Below are positions 55,048 through 64,000 of a stretch of 64,000 nucleotides of DNA, in pieces (the stretch's first letter is position 1; the number at the start of each line of letters is the position of its first letter). The notes under the pieces are model-generated. The model was not told the DNA's origin and made no database searches. It saw only the letters and a list, made by a program, of their open reading frames with translations. The position numbers were made by a program, and so were the translations under genes. The stretch lies in the NCBI RefSeq assembly GCF_900142205.1, contig NZ_FRAA01000002.1, positions 60,282-124,281 on the forward strand, in the 5' to 3' direction. Origin of the DNA: Reichenbachiella agariperforans. GTDB lineage: Bacteria; Bacteroidota; Bacteroidia; Cytophagales; Cyclobacteriaceae.

Positions 55048-56766
55048 ATGAAAGGCTATTTACTATCCCTACTAGTCATGCTGACGATGACGGCATGCAA
55101 CCAAGAAGAATCACACACCCTATCCGTCACCCCTACCGAAGTAGAATTCCCGCTGGAGGGGGGCAGTAGAAATATCCAGATTGAAACCAATGCCGGAGAA
55201 TGGCAACTTGAGTACCATGCGGACTGGCTCACACTCTCTAGTGACGGAGGGATTGGCAATAAAGCCAAAATCACGCTGACAGTCGAGGGTAAAACTTTGG
55301 AACCGAAAACCGAAGACTTGATTGTCACGGCTGGTGATGCTGACCCTGTCCATGTCTCTATTTCCCAGTTGATCTCGGACTATCTCCATGCGCTGAGCGC
55401 AAATACTACTTCCATAGACTTGGGTGATTTCGCTAACTCACAGAATATCGAGATTAGCTCGGAAGCCGAAGCTTGGACACTCCAATCGGACGCGGACTGG
55501 CTCAACATCACCCCAAGCAGTGGCGGCATAGGAACCACTACGGTCACAGTAGTCGCAAGCAGCGAGCTATCTGAGGCCCGCAGCACGACACTCCTCCTCA
55601 GTGCCGAGGGAGCTCCGACGAGCCAAATCACCGTCTCTCAAACTCAAGGATACCCTGACTACAACACCAACCCACTCGCGCCAGACGCCAGCGGCATGGG
55701 CAGTACAGCCATGCAACTCTACGACAAGATGACCATCGGATGGAACATCGGAAACACCCTAGAGGCCATCGGTAGCGAGACCGCTTGGGGCAACCCCCAA
55801 GTCACCGAAGAGCTCATCCAACTTGTCAAACAAAATGGATTCAACGCCATCCGAATCCCCTGTGCATGGGATCAGTACATCGAAAACCAGGCCACTGCCA
55901 AAATTTCGGAGGATTGGCTCAACCGAGTGAAGGAGGTCGTACAATACTGCGTGGATAACGACATGTATACCGTCCTCAACATCCACTGGGACGGAGGATG
56001 GCTCGAAAACAACATCACGCCCGAATATCAAATAGCCAACAATGCCAAACAAAAAGCGCTATGGGAGCAAATCGCTACCCACCTCCGCGATTTTGACGAG
56101 CACTTGATCTTCGCCGGCACCAACGAACCCAACGTAGAGGATGCTGAGCAAATGGCTATCCTAGACAGCTACCACCAAACATTTGTAGACGCTGTGCGCG
56201 CCACTGGTGGAAAAAACAGTCACCGTGTGCTGATTGTACAGGGACCTTCCACAGATGTCGAAAAAACCCACAACCTCATGTCTACCCTCCCAACCGACGA
56301 GATCGCTGACAAAATGATGGTCGAGGTACACTACTACACCCCTTTCCAATATTGCCTCATGGGTGAGGATGCCAGTTGGGGCAAGATGTTCTACTACTGG
56401 GGAGCTAACTTCCACTCTACTACAGATGTAGATCGCAATGCGACGTGGGGAGAAGAGGCAGATGTAGATCGCCTGATGGCTTTGATGAAAACACAGTTTT
56501 TCGACAAAGGAATTCCCATGATCATGGGCGAATACGCCGTGGTACAGCGACTGAGCCTGACCGGGGACAACTTGGACTTGCACCTCGCCTCTCGAGCTCA
56601 CTACCTCGAATACGTGACACGACAAGCCAAGGCCAACGGCATGATCCCTTTCTACTGGGATGCCGGAAACAAAGGTGACCTGAGTTCCGCACTGTTTGAC
56701 AGAGCAACCAACACAGTCTACGACCAACGAGCTTTGGATGCCATAGTAGCGGGTTCTAATCCATAA
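55048..56766 (+). CDS. BACON-GH5 glycoside hydrolase lipoprotein
   Basis: 572 residues from the ATG at 55048; the frame opens at 54898 but those 50 residues overlap the AraC end and lack a signal peptide. The lipobox is M-T-A-C (Cys17). Two BACON domains (about 25-195; WLTLSSDGG and WLNITPSSGG are the repeated cores) precede a GH5 domain with WNIGNTLE, IRIPCAW, the acid/base Glu360 in FAGTNEPN and the nucleophile Glu495 in MGEYAV. Members cleave beta-1,4 links in cellulose, mannan or xylan; subfamily is not set here. It is anchored to the envelope. Confidence 0.93.
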   Translation: MKGYLLSLLVMLTMTACNQEESHTLSVTPTEVEFPLEGGSRNIQIETNAGEWQLEYHADWLTLSSDGGIGNKAKITLTVEGKTLEPKTEDLIVTAGDADPVHVSISQLISDYLHALSANTTSIDLGDFANSQNIEISSEAEAWTLQSDADWLNITPSSGGIGTTTVTVVASSELSEARSTTLLLSAEGAPTSQITVSQTQGYPDYNTNPLAPDASGMGSTAMQLYDKMTIGWNIGNTLEAIGSETAWGNPQVTEELIQLVKQNGFNAIRIPCAWDQYIENQATAKISEDWLNRVKEVVQYCVDNDMYTVLNIHWDGGWLENNITPEYQIANNAKQKALWEQIATHLRDFDEHLIFAGTNEPNVEDAEQMAILDSYHQTFVDAVRATGGKNSHRVLIVQGPSTDVEKTHNLMSTLPTDEIADKMMVEVHYYTPFQYCLMGEDASWGKMFYYWGANFHSTTDVDRNATWGEEADVDRLMALMKTQFFDKGIPMIMGEYAVVQRLSLTGDNLDLHLASRAHYLEYVTRQAKANGMIPFYWDAGNKGDLSSALFDRATNTVYDQRALDAIVAGSNP

Positions 56767-56863
56767 GTACTATACGTGGGCAAATCAGGGCGCTACAAAG
56801 AGACATTTGCCACGGATGAAAACGAGGCATACCTTATAGATTTAGACAAAAAACAACACGAAC

Positions 56864-58396
56864 ATGAAGCAACTAACATTACTACTTTCCTTCGTATGTG
56901 GCTGGACCCTGAGTTCAGCACAAGACATCCAGGTACAAATCGATACCAAAACAAACGGGCCAACGATCAGCAAGCACATCTACGGTCACTTTGCCGAGCA
57001 CCTCGGGCGCTGTATCTACGGTGGCTTCTATGTCGGAGAAGACGAAACCAAGATCCCTCATACCGATGGCGTACGCAACGACATCATCGAAGCACTCAAA
57101 GAACTACAAATTCCCAACCTCCGTTGGCCTGGGGGCTGTTTTGCAGACACCTACCACTGGCAGGATGGCATAGGACCAAAAGACCAGCGCGCAACCATCG
57201 TCAACCAATGGTGGGGCGGTGTGACCGAAGACAACAGCTTTGGTACACATGAGTTTCTCAACATGTGCGAATTGCTCGAGACAGAACCCTACCTCTCTGG
57301 CAATGTAGGCAGCGGCACGGTCAAGGAGTTTGCCGACTGGATGCAGTACACCAACAACGGAGGCGTGAGTCCCATGTCAGAGCTGCGCAAAGAAAACGGT
57401 AGAGAAACCCCATGGAATGTAAAGTACTGGGGAGTAGGCAATGAAGCCTGGGGCTGTGGTGGTCACATGACCCCCGAATACTACGCGAATGTCTATCGCC
57501 AATTTGCCACTTACATGACTGGGAGTAACATCCAACGTATCGCCTCTGGTGCCAGCAGCAATGATTACAACTGGACCGAAACACTCATGAAAAACATCCC
57601 TGCTCATCTCGTAGATGGTCTCGCTCTACACCACTATTCGGTGATTGATTGGAACGACAAGGGGTCCGCTTCTCAGTTCACCGAGGAGCAGTATTTCATC
57701 ACTTTGCAGCGTGCCTGGGAGATGGAAGAACTCGTCACCAAACACGTAGCGATCATGGACAAGTACGATCCCGAAAAGAAAATCGACCTGATCGTCGACG
57801 AATGGGGCGGATGGTACGATGTGGAAGAAGGTACCAACCCCGGCTTCCTCTATCAGCAAAACACCATGAGAGATGCCATGATTGCAGGCATGACACTCAA
57901 CATATTCAACAACCACGCGGACCGAGTCAAAATGGCCAACCTCGCTCAAAGTGTCAACGTGCTACAAGCCGTGATCCTGACGAAAGAAGAAAAAATGATA
58001 CTCACACCGACCTACCATGTCATGAAAATGTACACGGTACATCATGATGCAAAACTGCTCCCGCTCAAAATCCAAAACAACGCCACTTACAAAAATGGGG
58101 CAAACGAACTACCCGCGATATCCGCTTCGGCGTCCGTCGATCAAGCTGGAATCACACATATTTCGCTAGTCAATATCGACGCTCGCCAGTCTCAGACAGT
58201 GAGCATCCCACTATCGGGAGTTAAAAAAGCAGATGTCTCAGGTAGTGTTTTGGCTTCTGCTAAAATCCAAGACCACAACTCCTTCGACAAGCCAAGCAAA
58301 ATTCAACCTGTTGATTTCAAAGAATTCAAGGTTAAAGGCGGGCAACTTGAAGTGACGTTGCCTCCTGCCTCTGTGGTAGTATTAGAAGTAAAGTAG
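56864..58396 (+). CDS. GH51 alpha-L-arabinofuranosidase
   Basis: 510 residues with a signal peptide (about 1-19, ending S-S-A-Q). The GH51 catalytic pair is present: acid/base Glu194 in YWGVGNEAWGCGG and nucleophile Glu313 in LIVDEWGGW; YGHFAEHLGRCIYGG and NLRWPGGCFADTYHW are conserved blocks. It removes arabinose side chains from arabinoxylan or arabinan. With the GH5 protein and the AraC regulator it forms a small hemicellulose-degradation set. A 97-bp gap separates it from the GH5 gene. Confidence 0.94.
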   Translation: MKQLTLLLSFVCGWTLSSAQDIQVQIDTKTNGPTISKHIYGHFAEHLGRCIYGGFYVGEDETKIPHTDGVRNDIIEALKELQIPNLRWPGGCFADTYHWQDGIGPKDQRATIVNQWWGGVTEDNSFGTHEFLNMCELLETEPYLSGNVGSGTVKEFADWMQYTNNGGVSPMSELRKENGRETPWNVKYWGVGNEAWGCGGHMTPEYYANVYRQFATYMTGSNIQRIASGASSNDYNWTETLMKNIPAHLVDGLALHHYSVIDWNDKGSASQFTEEQYFITLQRAWEMEELVTKHVAIMDKYDPEKKIDLIVDEWGGWYDVEEGTNPGFLYQQNTMRDAMIAGMTLNIFNNHADRVKMANLAQSVNVLQAVILTKEEKMILTPTYHVMKMYTVHHDAKLLPLKIQNNATYKNGANELPAISASASVDQAGITHISLVNIDARQSQTVSIPLSGVKKADVSGSVLASAKIQDHNSFDKPSKIQPVDFKEFKVKGGQLEVTLPPASVVVLEVK

Positions 58397-58756
58397 AGTA
58401 TTGTCCCTCCAAAAGCGATCGTCTCAATTTTTGTCTGTTGATACCGATTGCTTTTGGAGGATTTCTCTATCAGTTTAGCTTTCTTACTCTGTGATAACTG
58501 CTTGAATTTTCGTTCTCATATCCGCCGATCTCGCTTGGCTGTTCTACCATTATGTAGAAATAGCACAACCAGAAAAATGCCTTACCCTAACCAAAACAAA
58601 CCTAAAAACTGATTGAGAATATAATATTCACAGACTCCTATTAGCACCGTATGAGGATCACGAAACTATACATCTGAAAAAGTGCTCTAAACCGATAACC
58701 ATGGAGTAATCAAGTCAATACATACTGCTATGTATATTTTATTCTAGGTATATCCA
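58397..58756. other. Convergent intergenic region
   Basis: 360 bp between two converging genes. It holds the bidirectional terminator at 58406-58460; from 58470 to 58756 nothing recognisable was seen. Confidence 0.6.
58406..58460. terminator. Bidirectional hairpin terminator
   Basis: Arms cctccaaaagcgatcg (58406-58421) and its complement (58445-58460) pair at 15 of 16 positions, with T-runs available on both strands. It probably serves the GH51 gene on one side and the MORN gene on the other. Confidence 0.8.
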
Positions 58757-60025
58757 CTAAAACGTTTTCTCACGAATGACTTTGCCGCGTTTATTGAAGT
58801 ACTGCCAAGTACCTGAAGCTTCATTCTCCTCGTATTGACCTTGGGATTCTAGGTCGCCATTGTCACTGTAGTATTTGGCAGGACCGTTCGCTTCTCCTCC
58901 GACGAAGGTCTCTTCGGACTGAAGTGTTCCATCAGCGTAGTAGGTGTACTTGACTCCATTGCCATTGCTAAATGTGCCTTTGGGCAGTTTTGCCCCCTTC
59001 CCTGTATAATAGTCACTCACCTCTAGCAAATAGCCGTTCTTCCAGTGTTCATCTTGCTTCAGTTGGCCGTTTTGGTAGAAGTGCCCCCATAGCCCGTTTT
59101 TCAAGTCCAACTTGAAGCTACCGATGGATTTGAGTTTACCTGACTCATAATACTCCATCCATTGATCATTTTTCTGATCATGTAGATATTGCCCTTCTAG
59201 TTCCAGCGCACCCGATGGATAGAAATACTTCCAATGCCCATGCTTCAAATCATTTTTGTAATCTCCGATAGAGTAGACGCTACCCGTTTCGGTCATGGTC
59301 ATCCACACATCGGTCTTTTGCCCCGATTCATATTTTCCTTTGACACTCACTCCCCCAGTCGGAAAATACTCCTTGTACTGACCGTTGAGCGAGCCGTACT
59401 GATACGTTGCCCTTATATAGGGCATGCCACTCTTATAGTTTTCTTCATAGGCACCATCGAGATAGCCATTGGTATAGTGCTGACGAATCTCTACTTGTCC
59501 ATTCGAATGATAAAAAACCCATTCCCCAGCGGATAGTCCGTTTTTGTATCGCTGCTTAAAAGTCGGTCTGCGGTACTCATCAAACTCCACCCATAAACTG
59601 TCCTTTTTTCCATTGGCATAGTACCCTTGCAGCGAAGGACTACCATCAAAGTGATACTCTGTGTACTGTCCTTCTAGTTTGTCGTTTTTGTATCCTGCTT
59701 GTAACAGCGCCAGCCCAGTACCTTGTTCGTAGATGATGAAAGCACCATTCTTTTGCCCATTTCTGAGCATGATCACTTCGTCCACCTGATTGTTTTTGTA
59801 GAGATACCACGTACTGTCAGGGACGCCATCCACATAGTACCCACTGGCTACATAGGCTCCCTTTGGACTTTTGAATATCCAAAGTCCTTGCTTGAATCCT
59901 TTGATCACTTTTCCTGATTTGATCAAAGTAGTGTCATTGATCACCTTCTTATAAAAGTCCTGGGCGAATGAAGATTCTGCTACGAATAAAAGTGCCACTA
60001 ATACGGCGCGCTGAATGATATGCAT
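58757..60025 (-). CDS. Secreted MORN-repeat protein
   Basis: 422 residues from the ATG at 60025 (a TTG at 60034 is rejected). Signal peptide about 1-21, ending S-F-A-Q. The remainder is at least twelve repeats of the form G-x(2)-W-x(5)-G-x-L-x(4)-Y-x-x-G, for example GHWKYFYPSGALELEGQY and GLWGHFYQNGQLKQDEHW. The pattern is MORN/YwqK-like; bacterial proteins of this type are extracellular and sometimes annotated as antitoxin-like. No toxin partner is adjacent. Function is unknown. Confidence 0.85.
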   Translation of the reverse strand: MHIIQRAVLVALLFVAESSFAQDFYKKVINDTTLIKSGKVIKGFKQGLWIFKSPKGAYVASGYYVDGVPDSTWYLYKNNQVDEVIMLRNGQKNGAFIIYEQGTGLALLQAGYKNDKLEGQYTEYHFDGSPSLQGYYANGKKDSLWVEFDEYRRPTFKQRYKNGLSAGEWVFYHSNGQVEIRQHYTNGYLDGAYEENYKSGMPYIRATYQYGSLNGQYKEYFPTGGVSVKGKYESGQKTDVWMTMTETGSVYSIGDYKNDLKHGHWKYFYPSGALELEGQYLHDQKNDQWMEYYESGKLKSIGSFKLDLKNGLWGHFYQNGQLKQDEHWKNGYLLEVSDYYTGKGAKLPKGTFSNGNGVKYTYYADGTLQSEETFVGGEANGPAKYYSDNGDLESQGQYEENEASGTWQYFNKRGKVIREKTF

Positions 60026-60090
60026 ATAAGCCAATTGATTTATTACTCCCTATACGAGCAAATTGTATGCTAGGGTTAAACAGTTCTTCA

Positions 60091-61101
60091 TTACCACCGG
60101 ATCAGTGCTGACGCCCAAGTAAACCCACTACCGAATGCTGCTAGACAAATCAAGTCCCCATCCTTCACTTTGCCAGCATGCATGGCTTCACTAAGCGCTA
60201 GTGGTATAGATGCCGCTGTAGTATTGCCATACTTTTGGATGTTGTTAAAGACTTTCTCATCGGGTAGATTCATTTGCTTTTGGATGAACTGACTGATGCG
60301 CAGATTGGCCTGATGAGGAATCAAAAGATCTATTTCATTCGCTCCAAGATTATTAGCGATCAAAGCTTCATGAATCACTTCCTGAAAACGTACCACAGCA
60401 TTCTTAAAGACGAAATTGCCATTCATGTGTGGATAGTAACGAAGATCTTCTGGGTCATTTCTTTCGATATAATTAGGAATCCAGTCAGTAGTCGCAGGCC
60501 CTATCAAAGCAAGCTCTTCTGCAAACTGCCCTTCGGAATGAAGGTGCGTAGATAAAACTCCTTTGTGTTTTTCATCTGTGGACTGCATCACGACCGCTCC
60601 AGCACCATCTCCGAATATCACCGACACCCCTCGACCTCTGGTCGTCATGTCCAGCCCACCACTGTGCACTTCGCTACCTACTACGAGTACAGTTCGGTAC
60701 ATGCCTGTCTTAATAAACTGATCTGCGACCGATACCCCGTAGATAAAACCCGAACACTGGTTACGAACATCCAGAGCACCTATTTCTTTTTTGAACCCCA
60801 GCTGCTGCTGCAACATCACTCCTGGGCCAGGAAAGTAATAATCAGGACTCAGTGTAGCGAATACGATAAAATCTATATCATCCACTTCGATCCCTGCCTG
60901 CGATATCGCCATCTGTGCAGCTCTGGTCCCCATCCGAGAGGTCGTGTCTTCACCTCCTGGCACCACATGTCGGCGCTCTTGGATTCCTGTTCGCTCTTGG
61001 ATCCACGCATCATTGGTATCCATAAGTTTTTCCAAATCGGCATTTTTGACAACATGGTCAGGCACATAATGTCCCGTTCCTATGATCTTTGATTGCTTCA
61101 T
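60091..61101 (-). CDS. 3-oxoacyl-ACP synthase III (FabH-type)
   Basis: 336 residues. The Cys-His-Asn triad is complete: C116 in DVRNQCSGFIYG, H263 in LIPHQANLRI and N293 in KYGNTTAASIP. FabH starts fatty-acid synthesis from acetyl-CoA and malonyl-ACP. This sequence is diverged (HVVPGGEDTTSRMG) from typical FabH, so a specialised ketoacyl synthase is possible. It is not next to other fab genes. Confidence 0.9.
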   Translation of the reverse strand: MKQSKIIGTGHYVPDHVVKNADLEKLMDTNDAWIQERTGIQERRHVVPGGEDTTSRMGTRAAQMAISQAGIEVDDIDFIVFATLSPDYYFPGPGVMLQQQLGFKKEIGALDVRNQCSGFIYGVSVADQFIKTGMYRTVLVVGSEVHSGGLDMTTRGRGVSVIFGDGAGAVVMQSTDEKHKGVLSTHLHSEGQFAEELALIGPATTDWIPNYIERNDPEDLRYYPHMNGNFVFKNAVVRFQEVIHEALIANNLGANEIDLLIPHQANLRISQFIQKQMNLPDEKVFNNIQKYGNTTAASIPLALSEAMHAGKVKDGDLICLAAFGSGFTWASALIRW

Positions 61102-61175
61102 ATCGATATATCTATTGGCCTAATAATCTAGTCTTATGCTTAAGTTAGTTCAGATTTGGGCAATAGCCAACTGTC

Positions 61176-61868
61176 CTATTCGAAGAGCGTATAGTTACCG
61201 AGTTGATCCACCTGTGCCTGAGGCTTGATCAAATCCGCAGAGTTATTGGTCAAAGAAGTGATGTGTGGTGAAACGGGATGATTGGTCAGCTTCGGAATAT
61301 TCGTCAGCATGTCCATCAGTTCATCAGGAGAGCTATAGTCATCGAGCCATTTTTTCTCCATATCCTTGGACAGCACGGCAGGCATGTTATCACCGAATTC
61401 CGTCACACCAGAATAGTTAGGCACTTCGATAAACTTAAAGGTATAGTTGATCTTCCCATCCATATCTTCGTATTCCTCCCAGATGCCTGGTAAACTAATC
61501 AGCTCCTCATCGGTAGCATAAAAATAATGAGGTGTCATGCGCTTCTTGCTGTACTGCTTCCATAGATAAAAACCATTGACAGGAATGACACATCGTCTGT
61601 CCATCAGAGCAGTTTTCAAGGTCGTCGATTTGGTAAGTTTATCTCTTTCGGCAGACAGCAGTTTTGGAGAAATGCTCTTGTTGTTAGACCACTGCTTGTT
61701 TGTTCCCCAAAAGAAAAAAGAAATTCCTTTCTTGGACTTATTGGCAATGATAGGTAGCTGCTGCGCTGGTGATGCATTGTAGTTAGGGACGGTAAACTCC
61801 TCTCCCTCCAGACCATAGCGCTGGTTGATATCTTTAAAATCTGAAAATATGGCGTACCTATCGATCAT
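61176..61868 (-). CDS. SRAP-fold protein lacking catalytic residues
   Basis: 230 residues in the SOS response-associated peptidase (YedK/HMCES) fold: the N-terminus, NYNASPAQQLPI and CVIPVNGFYLWKQ blocks align in order. In active members the protein begins M-C-G-R-Y; here it is M-I-D-R-Y, so the catalytic Cys2 that traps abasic sites is gone. The usual Glu in GFYEW is Leu (GFYLW), and the His before RMP is replaced (FGDNMPAVL). The NAR-E motif is also not evident. This looks like a pseudoenzyme that may still bind DNA. It lies 3 bp downstream of the YheT-family hydrolase and is probably co-transcribed with it. Confidence 0.8.
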   Translation of the reverse strand: MIDRYAIFSDFKDINQRYGLEGEEFTVPNYNASPAQQLPIIANKSKKGISFFFWGTNKQWSNNKSISPKLLSAERDKLTKSTTLKTALMDRRCVIPVNGFYLWKQYSKKRMTPHYFYATDEELISLPGIWEEYEDMDGKINYTFKFIEVPNYSGVTEFGDNMPAVLSKDMEKKWLDDYSSPDELMDMLTNIPKLTNHPVSPHITSLTNNSADLIKPQAQVDQLGNYTLFE

Positions 61869-61871
61869 GAA

Positions 61872-62834
61872 TTAAACTTGCTTAGAAATAAAGTCAAATG
61901 CGCGCTGTTCGGACCAGTAGACACCCTGTGTACCTTTGGTACTAAAACCCACATGACCACCAAATTTAGGCATCTCAAAATAAACATTGTCTGATGTTTC
62001 GAAATTTGTTGTGTTGTAGCAACTCTCGGAGAGAAAAGGGTCGTTCTGTGCATTGACCACTAAGGTCGGGATTGTGATATCTGGCACAAAATGTATCGCA
62101 CTGCAACTTGAATAATAGTTGTCTGCCGTCCCAAAACCGTGCAATGGAGCCGTCAAGAAGTCGTCGAATTCATAGACACTCTTAGATAAAGCTACTTTGT
62201 CCAGATCTACCAAACCGGCGAGTAAGTTCGATTTCAATCGTACTTTTTCTTTCAGTGATTTCAAAAAACGAGCAGAATAAACCGTGTTGTGCGACTTGTC
62301 TATTTCCTGAGCACACCCTGCCAAATCCAATGGCACTGAAAACACCGCAGCTGACCGAATCTCCTCAGGCGTGTCATACTCCCCTAGATACTTCAAAGTC
62401 AAATTTCCTCCGAGACTAAAGCCAGACAGGCTAATCGCGTCAAACCCCAAACGTATTGCATACTGTACTACTGCATCGAGATCATCGCTAGCTCCACTGT
62501 GATAAAAACGCTCTTTTCGATTGGGAGAGCCACTACATCCTCTATAGTTCCATGCGATCACATCCCAGCCCTCAACATAGAATTTATTGACCATCCCCAA
62601 AATATAAGGGCGCTGACTATCTCCCTCCAGACCATGGGACACGATGAGTAACTTTCCCGAATCTCTACGATACCAGTCTAGATCCAAGAAATCTTCGTCC
62701 TGAGTAGCCATCCTCAAACGAACAGGCTCTACTACCGTCCGAACCCTACGCAGTGTGCTCGGTACGATTGTCTCCATATGTCGGTTGACGAGCCATCTTG
62801 GCTTTTTATAATCAGAATATAGAATTAGTGGCAT
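61872..62834 (-). CDS. YheT-family alpha/beta hydrolase
   Basis: 320 residues. YheT features: NRHMETIVPSTLRR, LIVSHGLEGDS, a WNYRGCSGSPNR oxyanion-side loop, and the nucleophile elbow GFSLGGNLTLKY. The remaining Asp and His of the triad are in NDPFLS and FGGHVGFS. Function in vivo is unknown; relatives hydrolyse short-chain esters. It probably shares a transcript with the SRAP-like gene. Confidence 0.9.
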   Translation of the reverse strand: MPLILYSDYKKPRWLVNRHMETIVPSTLRRVRTVVEPVRLRMATQDEDFLDLDWYRRDSGKLLIVSHGLEGDSQRPYILGMVNKFYVEGWDVIAWNYRGCSGSPNRKERFYHSGASDDLDAVVQYAIRLGFDAISLSGFSLGGNLTLKYLGEYDTPEEIRSAAVFSVPLDLAGCAQEIDKSHNTVYSARFLKSLKEKVRLKSNLLAGLVDLDKVALSKSVYEFDDFLTAPLHGFGTADNYYSSCSAIHFVPDITIPTLVVNAQNDPFLSESCYNTTNFETSDNVYFEMPKFGGHVGFSTKGTQGVYWSEQRAFDFISKQV

Positions 62835-63017
62835 TTGAAAAAACTACTTAGTTGCAAGCCTCAAATTTAAATTTTTTAAAATATAGGCTTTATGATTTCG
62901 AAAACTATACGAAATACCATTGCCCACAAGACGAAATCCAATTTTAGCCCATGATATATTTGAAATAAGGGGCTTTTAAAGCTAATTTAGCGGCTCGATT
63001 TTTAACTAATCAAAAAC

Positions 63018-64000
63018 ATGGCAGAAGTAATAAAAATGCCAAAGATGAGTGACACCATGGAAGAAGGTGTGATCGCGTCTTGGCTCAAAAAAGTAGGAGA
63101 TACAGTAAAATCAGGAGATATATTAGCAGAAGTGGAGACCGACAAAGCTACCATGGAACTAGAATCTTACGATGATGGTACTTTATTGTATATCGGAGTT
63201 GAAGAAAAAGCTTCTGTCCCTGTCGACGGTGTGATTGCAATCATCGGTGACAAAGGCGAAAATGTAGACGACTTGGTAGCATCTATTGGTAGTGGCGAAA
63301 GTGCTGCGAACCAAGAAGAAAAATCTGAAAGCACTGAAGAAACTAAAGCCGAAGCACCTGCTGCTGAAGCGATAGACACCTCTGGCATCAACGCTACAGT
63401 TGTCAAAATGCCAAAAATGAGTGACACCATGGAAGAAGGTGTGATCGCAGCATGGATCAAGAATGTAGGTGATGACGTCAAATCTGGTGATATTCTAGCA
63501 GAAGTCGAGACTGACAAAGCAACTATGGAACTAGAGTCTTATGACGATGGTGTCCTACTATATACTGCTGTAGAGGCAGGCAAAGGCGTACCTGTAGATG
63601 GCGTGATTGCTATCATAGGAGAAAAAGGCGCTGATTACGAGACCTTATTGAAAGCTGAAGAAGCTAACTCGGCAGCACCTGCAGCTGAAGCTGCTCCAGC
63701 AGAAAAAGAAGCTCCAAAAGCCGCTGCTCCAGCAAAAGCAGCAGCTCCTAGTGCGGCGCCCGCTCCTGCTCCATCAAACACTAATGGCAGAGTGATCGCT
63801 TCTCCCTTGGCAAAGAAAATGGCCGAGGAAAAAGGATTTGATATCGCCAAAATCCCTGGATCAGGTGACGGAGGACGTATCATCAAGAGAGACGTAGAAG
63901 CTTATGTACCTGCTGCTTCTCCAGCCATCGCTGGTGCAACTAGCGCAGCAGCTGTAGGCGTAGAAAGCTATGAAGACATCCCTGCTACGCAGATGAGAAA
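63018..64000 (+). CDS. Pyruvate dehydrogenase E2 (dihydrolipoamide acetyltransferase), cut by window edge
   Basis: The frame starts at ATG 63018 and runs off the right edge after 327 codons. Two lipoyl domains (about 1-80 and 125-205) have nearly identical sequence, with lipoyl lysines K43 and K167 in VETDKATMELES. A proline-alanine rich linker and the peripheral subunit-binding domain (GRVIASPLAKKMAEEKG...GSGDGGRIIKRDVEAY) follow; the catalytic core is outside. A TATATTTG -7 box lies at 62955-62962 without a clear -33. Confidence 0.92.
   Translation, partial: MAEVIKMPKMSDTMEEGVIASWLKKVGDTVKSGDILAEVETDKATMELESYDDGTLLYIGVEEKASVPVDGVIAIIGDKGENVDDLVASIGSGESAANQEEKSESTEETKAEAPAAEAIDTSGINATVVKMPKMSDTMEEGVIAAWIKNVGDDVKSGDILAEVETDKATMELESYDDGVLLYTAVEAGKGVPVDGVIAIIGEKGADYETLLKAEEANSAAPAAEAAPAEKEAPKAAAPAKAAAPSAAPAPAPSNTNGRVIASPLAKKMAEEKGFDIAKIPGSGDGGRIIKRDVEAYVPAASPAIAGATSAAAVGVESYEDIPATQMR

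Noticed and set aside
56161-56727. 188-residue ORF on the minus strand
   Set aside because: Antisense to the strongly supported GH5 gene and composed of an unnatural residue mix.

Overview
The window comes from a marine-type gliding Bacteroidota, most likely Cytophagales (Reichenbachiella/Fulvivirga-like). Evidence: GldC, a type IX secretion C-terminal tail, a TonB receptor with a carboxypeptidase-like N-domain, BACON-GH5, DUF3857 and DUF3098 proteins, the ftsX-DUF3098-uppP-truB-ribF gene order, and two promoters with the phylum-specific -33 TTTG / N19 / -7 TAnnTTTG pattern. Genus is inference. No rRNA, tRNA, CRISPR array or insertion sequence was seen.

Layout. 1-13 kb is an accessory island. 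It carries a repeat-rich exported protein (cut by the left edge), a T9SS-tail protein, a lipoprotein with one CxxCH motif, a thaumatin-like protein without signal peptide, an AidA/PixA inclusion-body protein, a secreted endonuclease I, an orphan phage tail-collar protein, a RhiA-like protein and a regulator made of two AraC DNA-binding domains. It ends in an operon of a second, divergent PixA-like protein, a TPR histidine kinase and a NarL/LuxR response regulator. An 18-bp near-palindrome with NarL-type 7-2-7 geometry (TACC...TGGGGTA) occurs five times in this island, including before the two-component operon and before the PixA gene. I saw it nowhere else. The PixA and RhiA-like genes also share a 27-bp promoter element. 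I read the island as one regulon, possibly for host or competitor interaction; this is the best candidate for an undescribed system.

13-17 kb holds two DUF3857/transglutaminase-fold proteins, one with its catalytic cysteine lost. A chimeric SDR/AraC pseudogene follows (17.2 kb). 17.5-20.8 kb is a redox operon (SIP-type flavoprotein, cytochrome b561, NmrA-like SDR, zinc-ribbon protein) with an AraC gene upstream. 21-22.4 kb is an overlapping DoxX-glutathione peroxidase-OhrR operon. 22.5-28.4 kb has a DUF3050 protein, small exported or membrane proteins, a porin and a catalase-peroxidase with a lipoprotein signal. 28.4-32.9 kb has another SDR-AraC pair and STAS-like proteins.

33-64 kb is mostly core: nadA-nadB, an AI-2E family permease, glpX, a TonB receptor with an SGNH-hydrolase lipoprotein, gldC, ribF, truB, uppP, ftsX, an ECF sigma/anti-sigma pair, a 2H phosphoesterase, gapA, two tandem outer-membrane barrels, a YebC-family gene, a membrane-anchored AraC regulator with GH5 and GH51 glycosidases, a MORN-repeat protein, a FabH-type ketoacyl synthase, a SRAP-fold protein lacking its catalytic residues, a YheT hydrolase and the start of the pyruvate dehydrogenase E2 gene (cut by the right edge).
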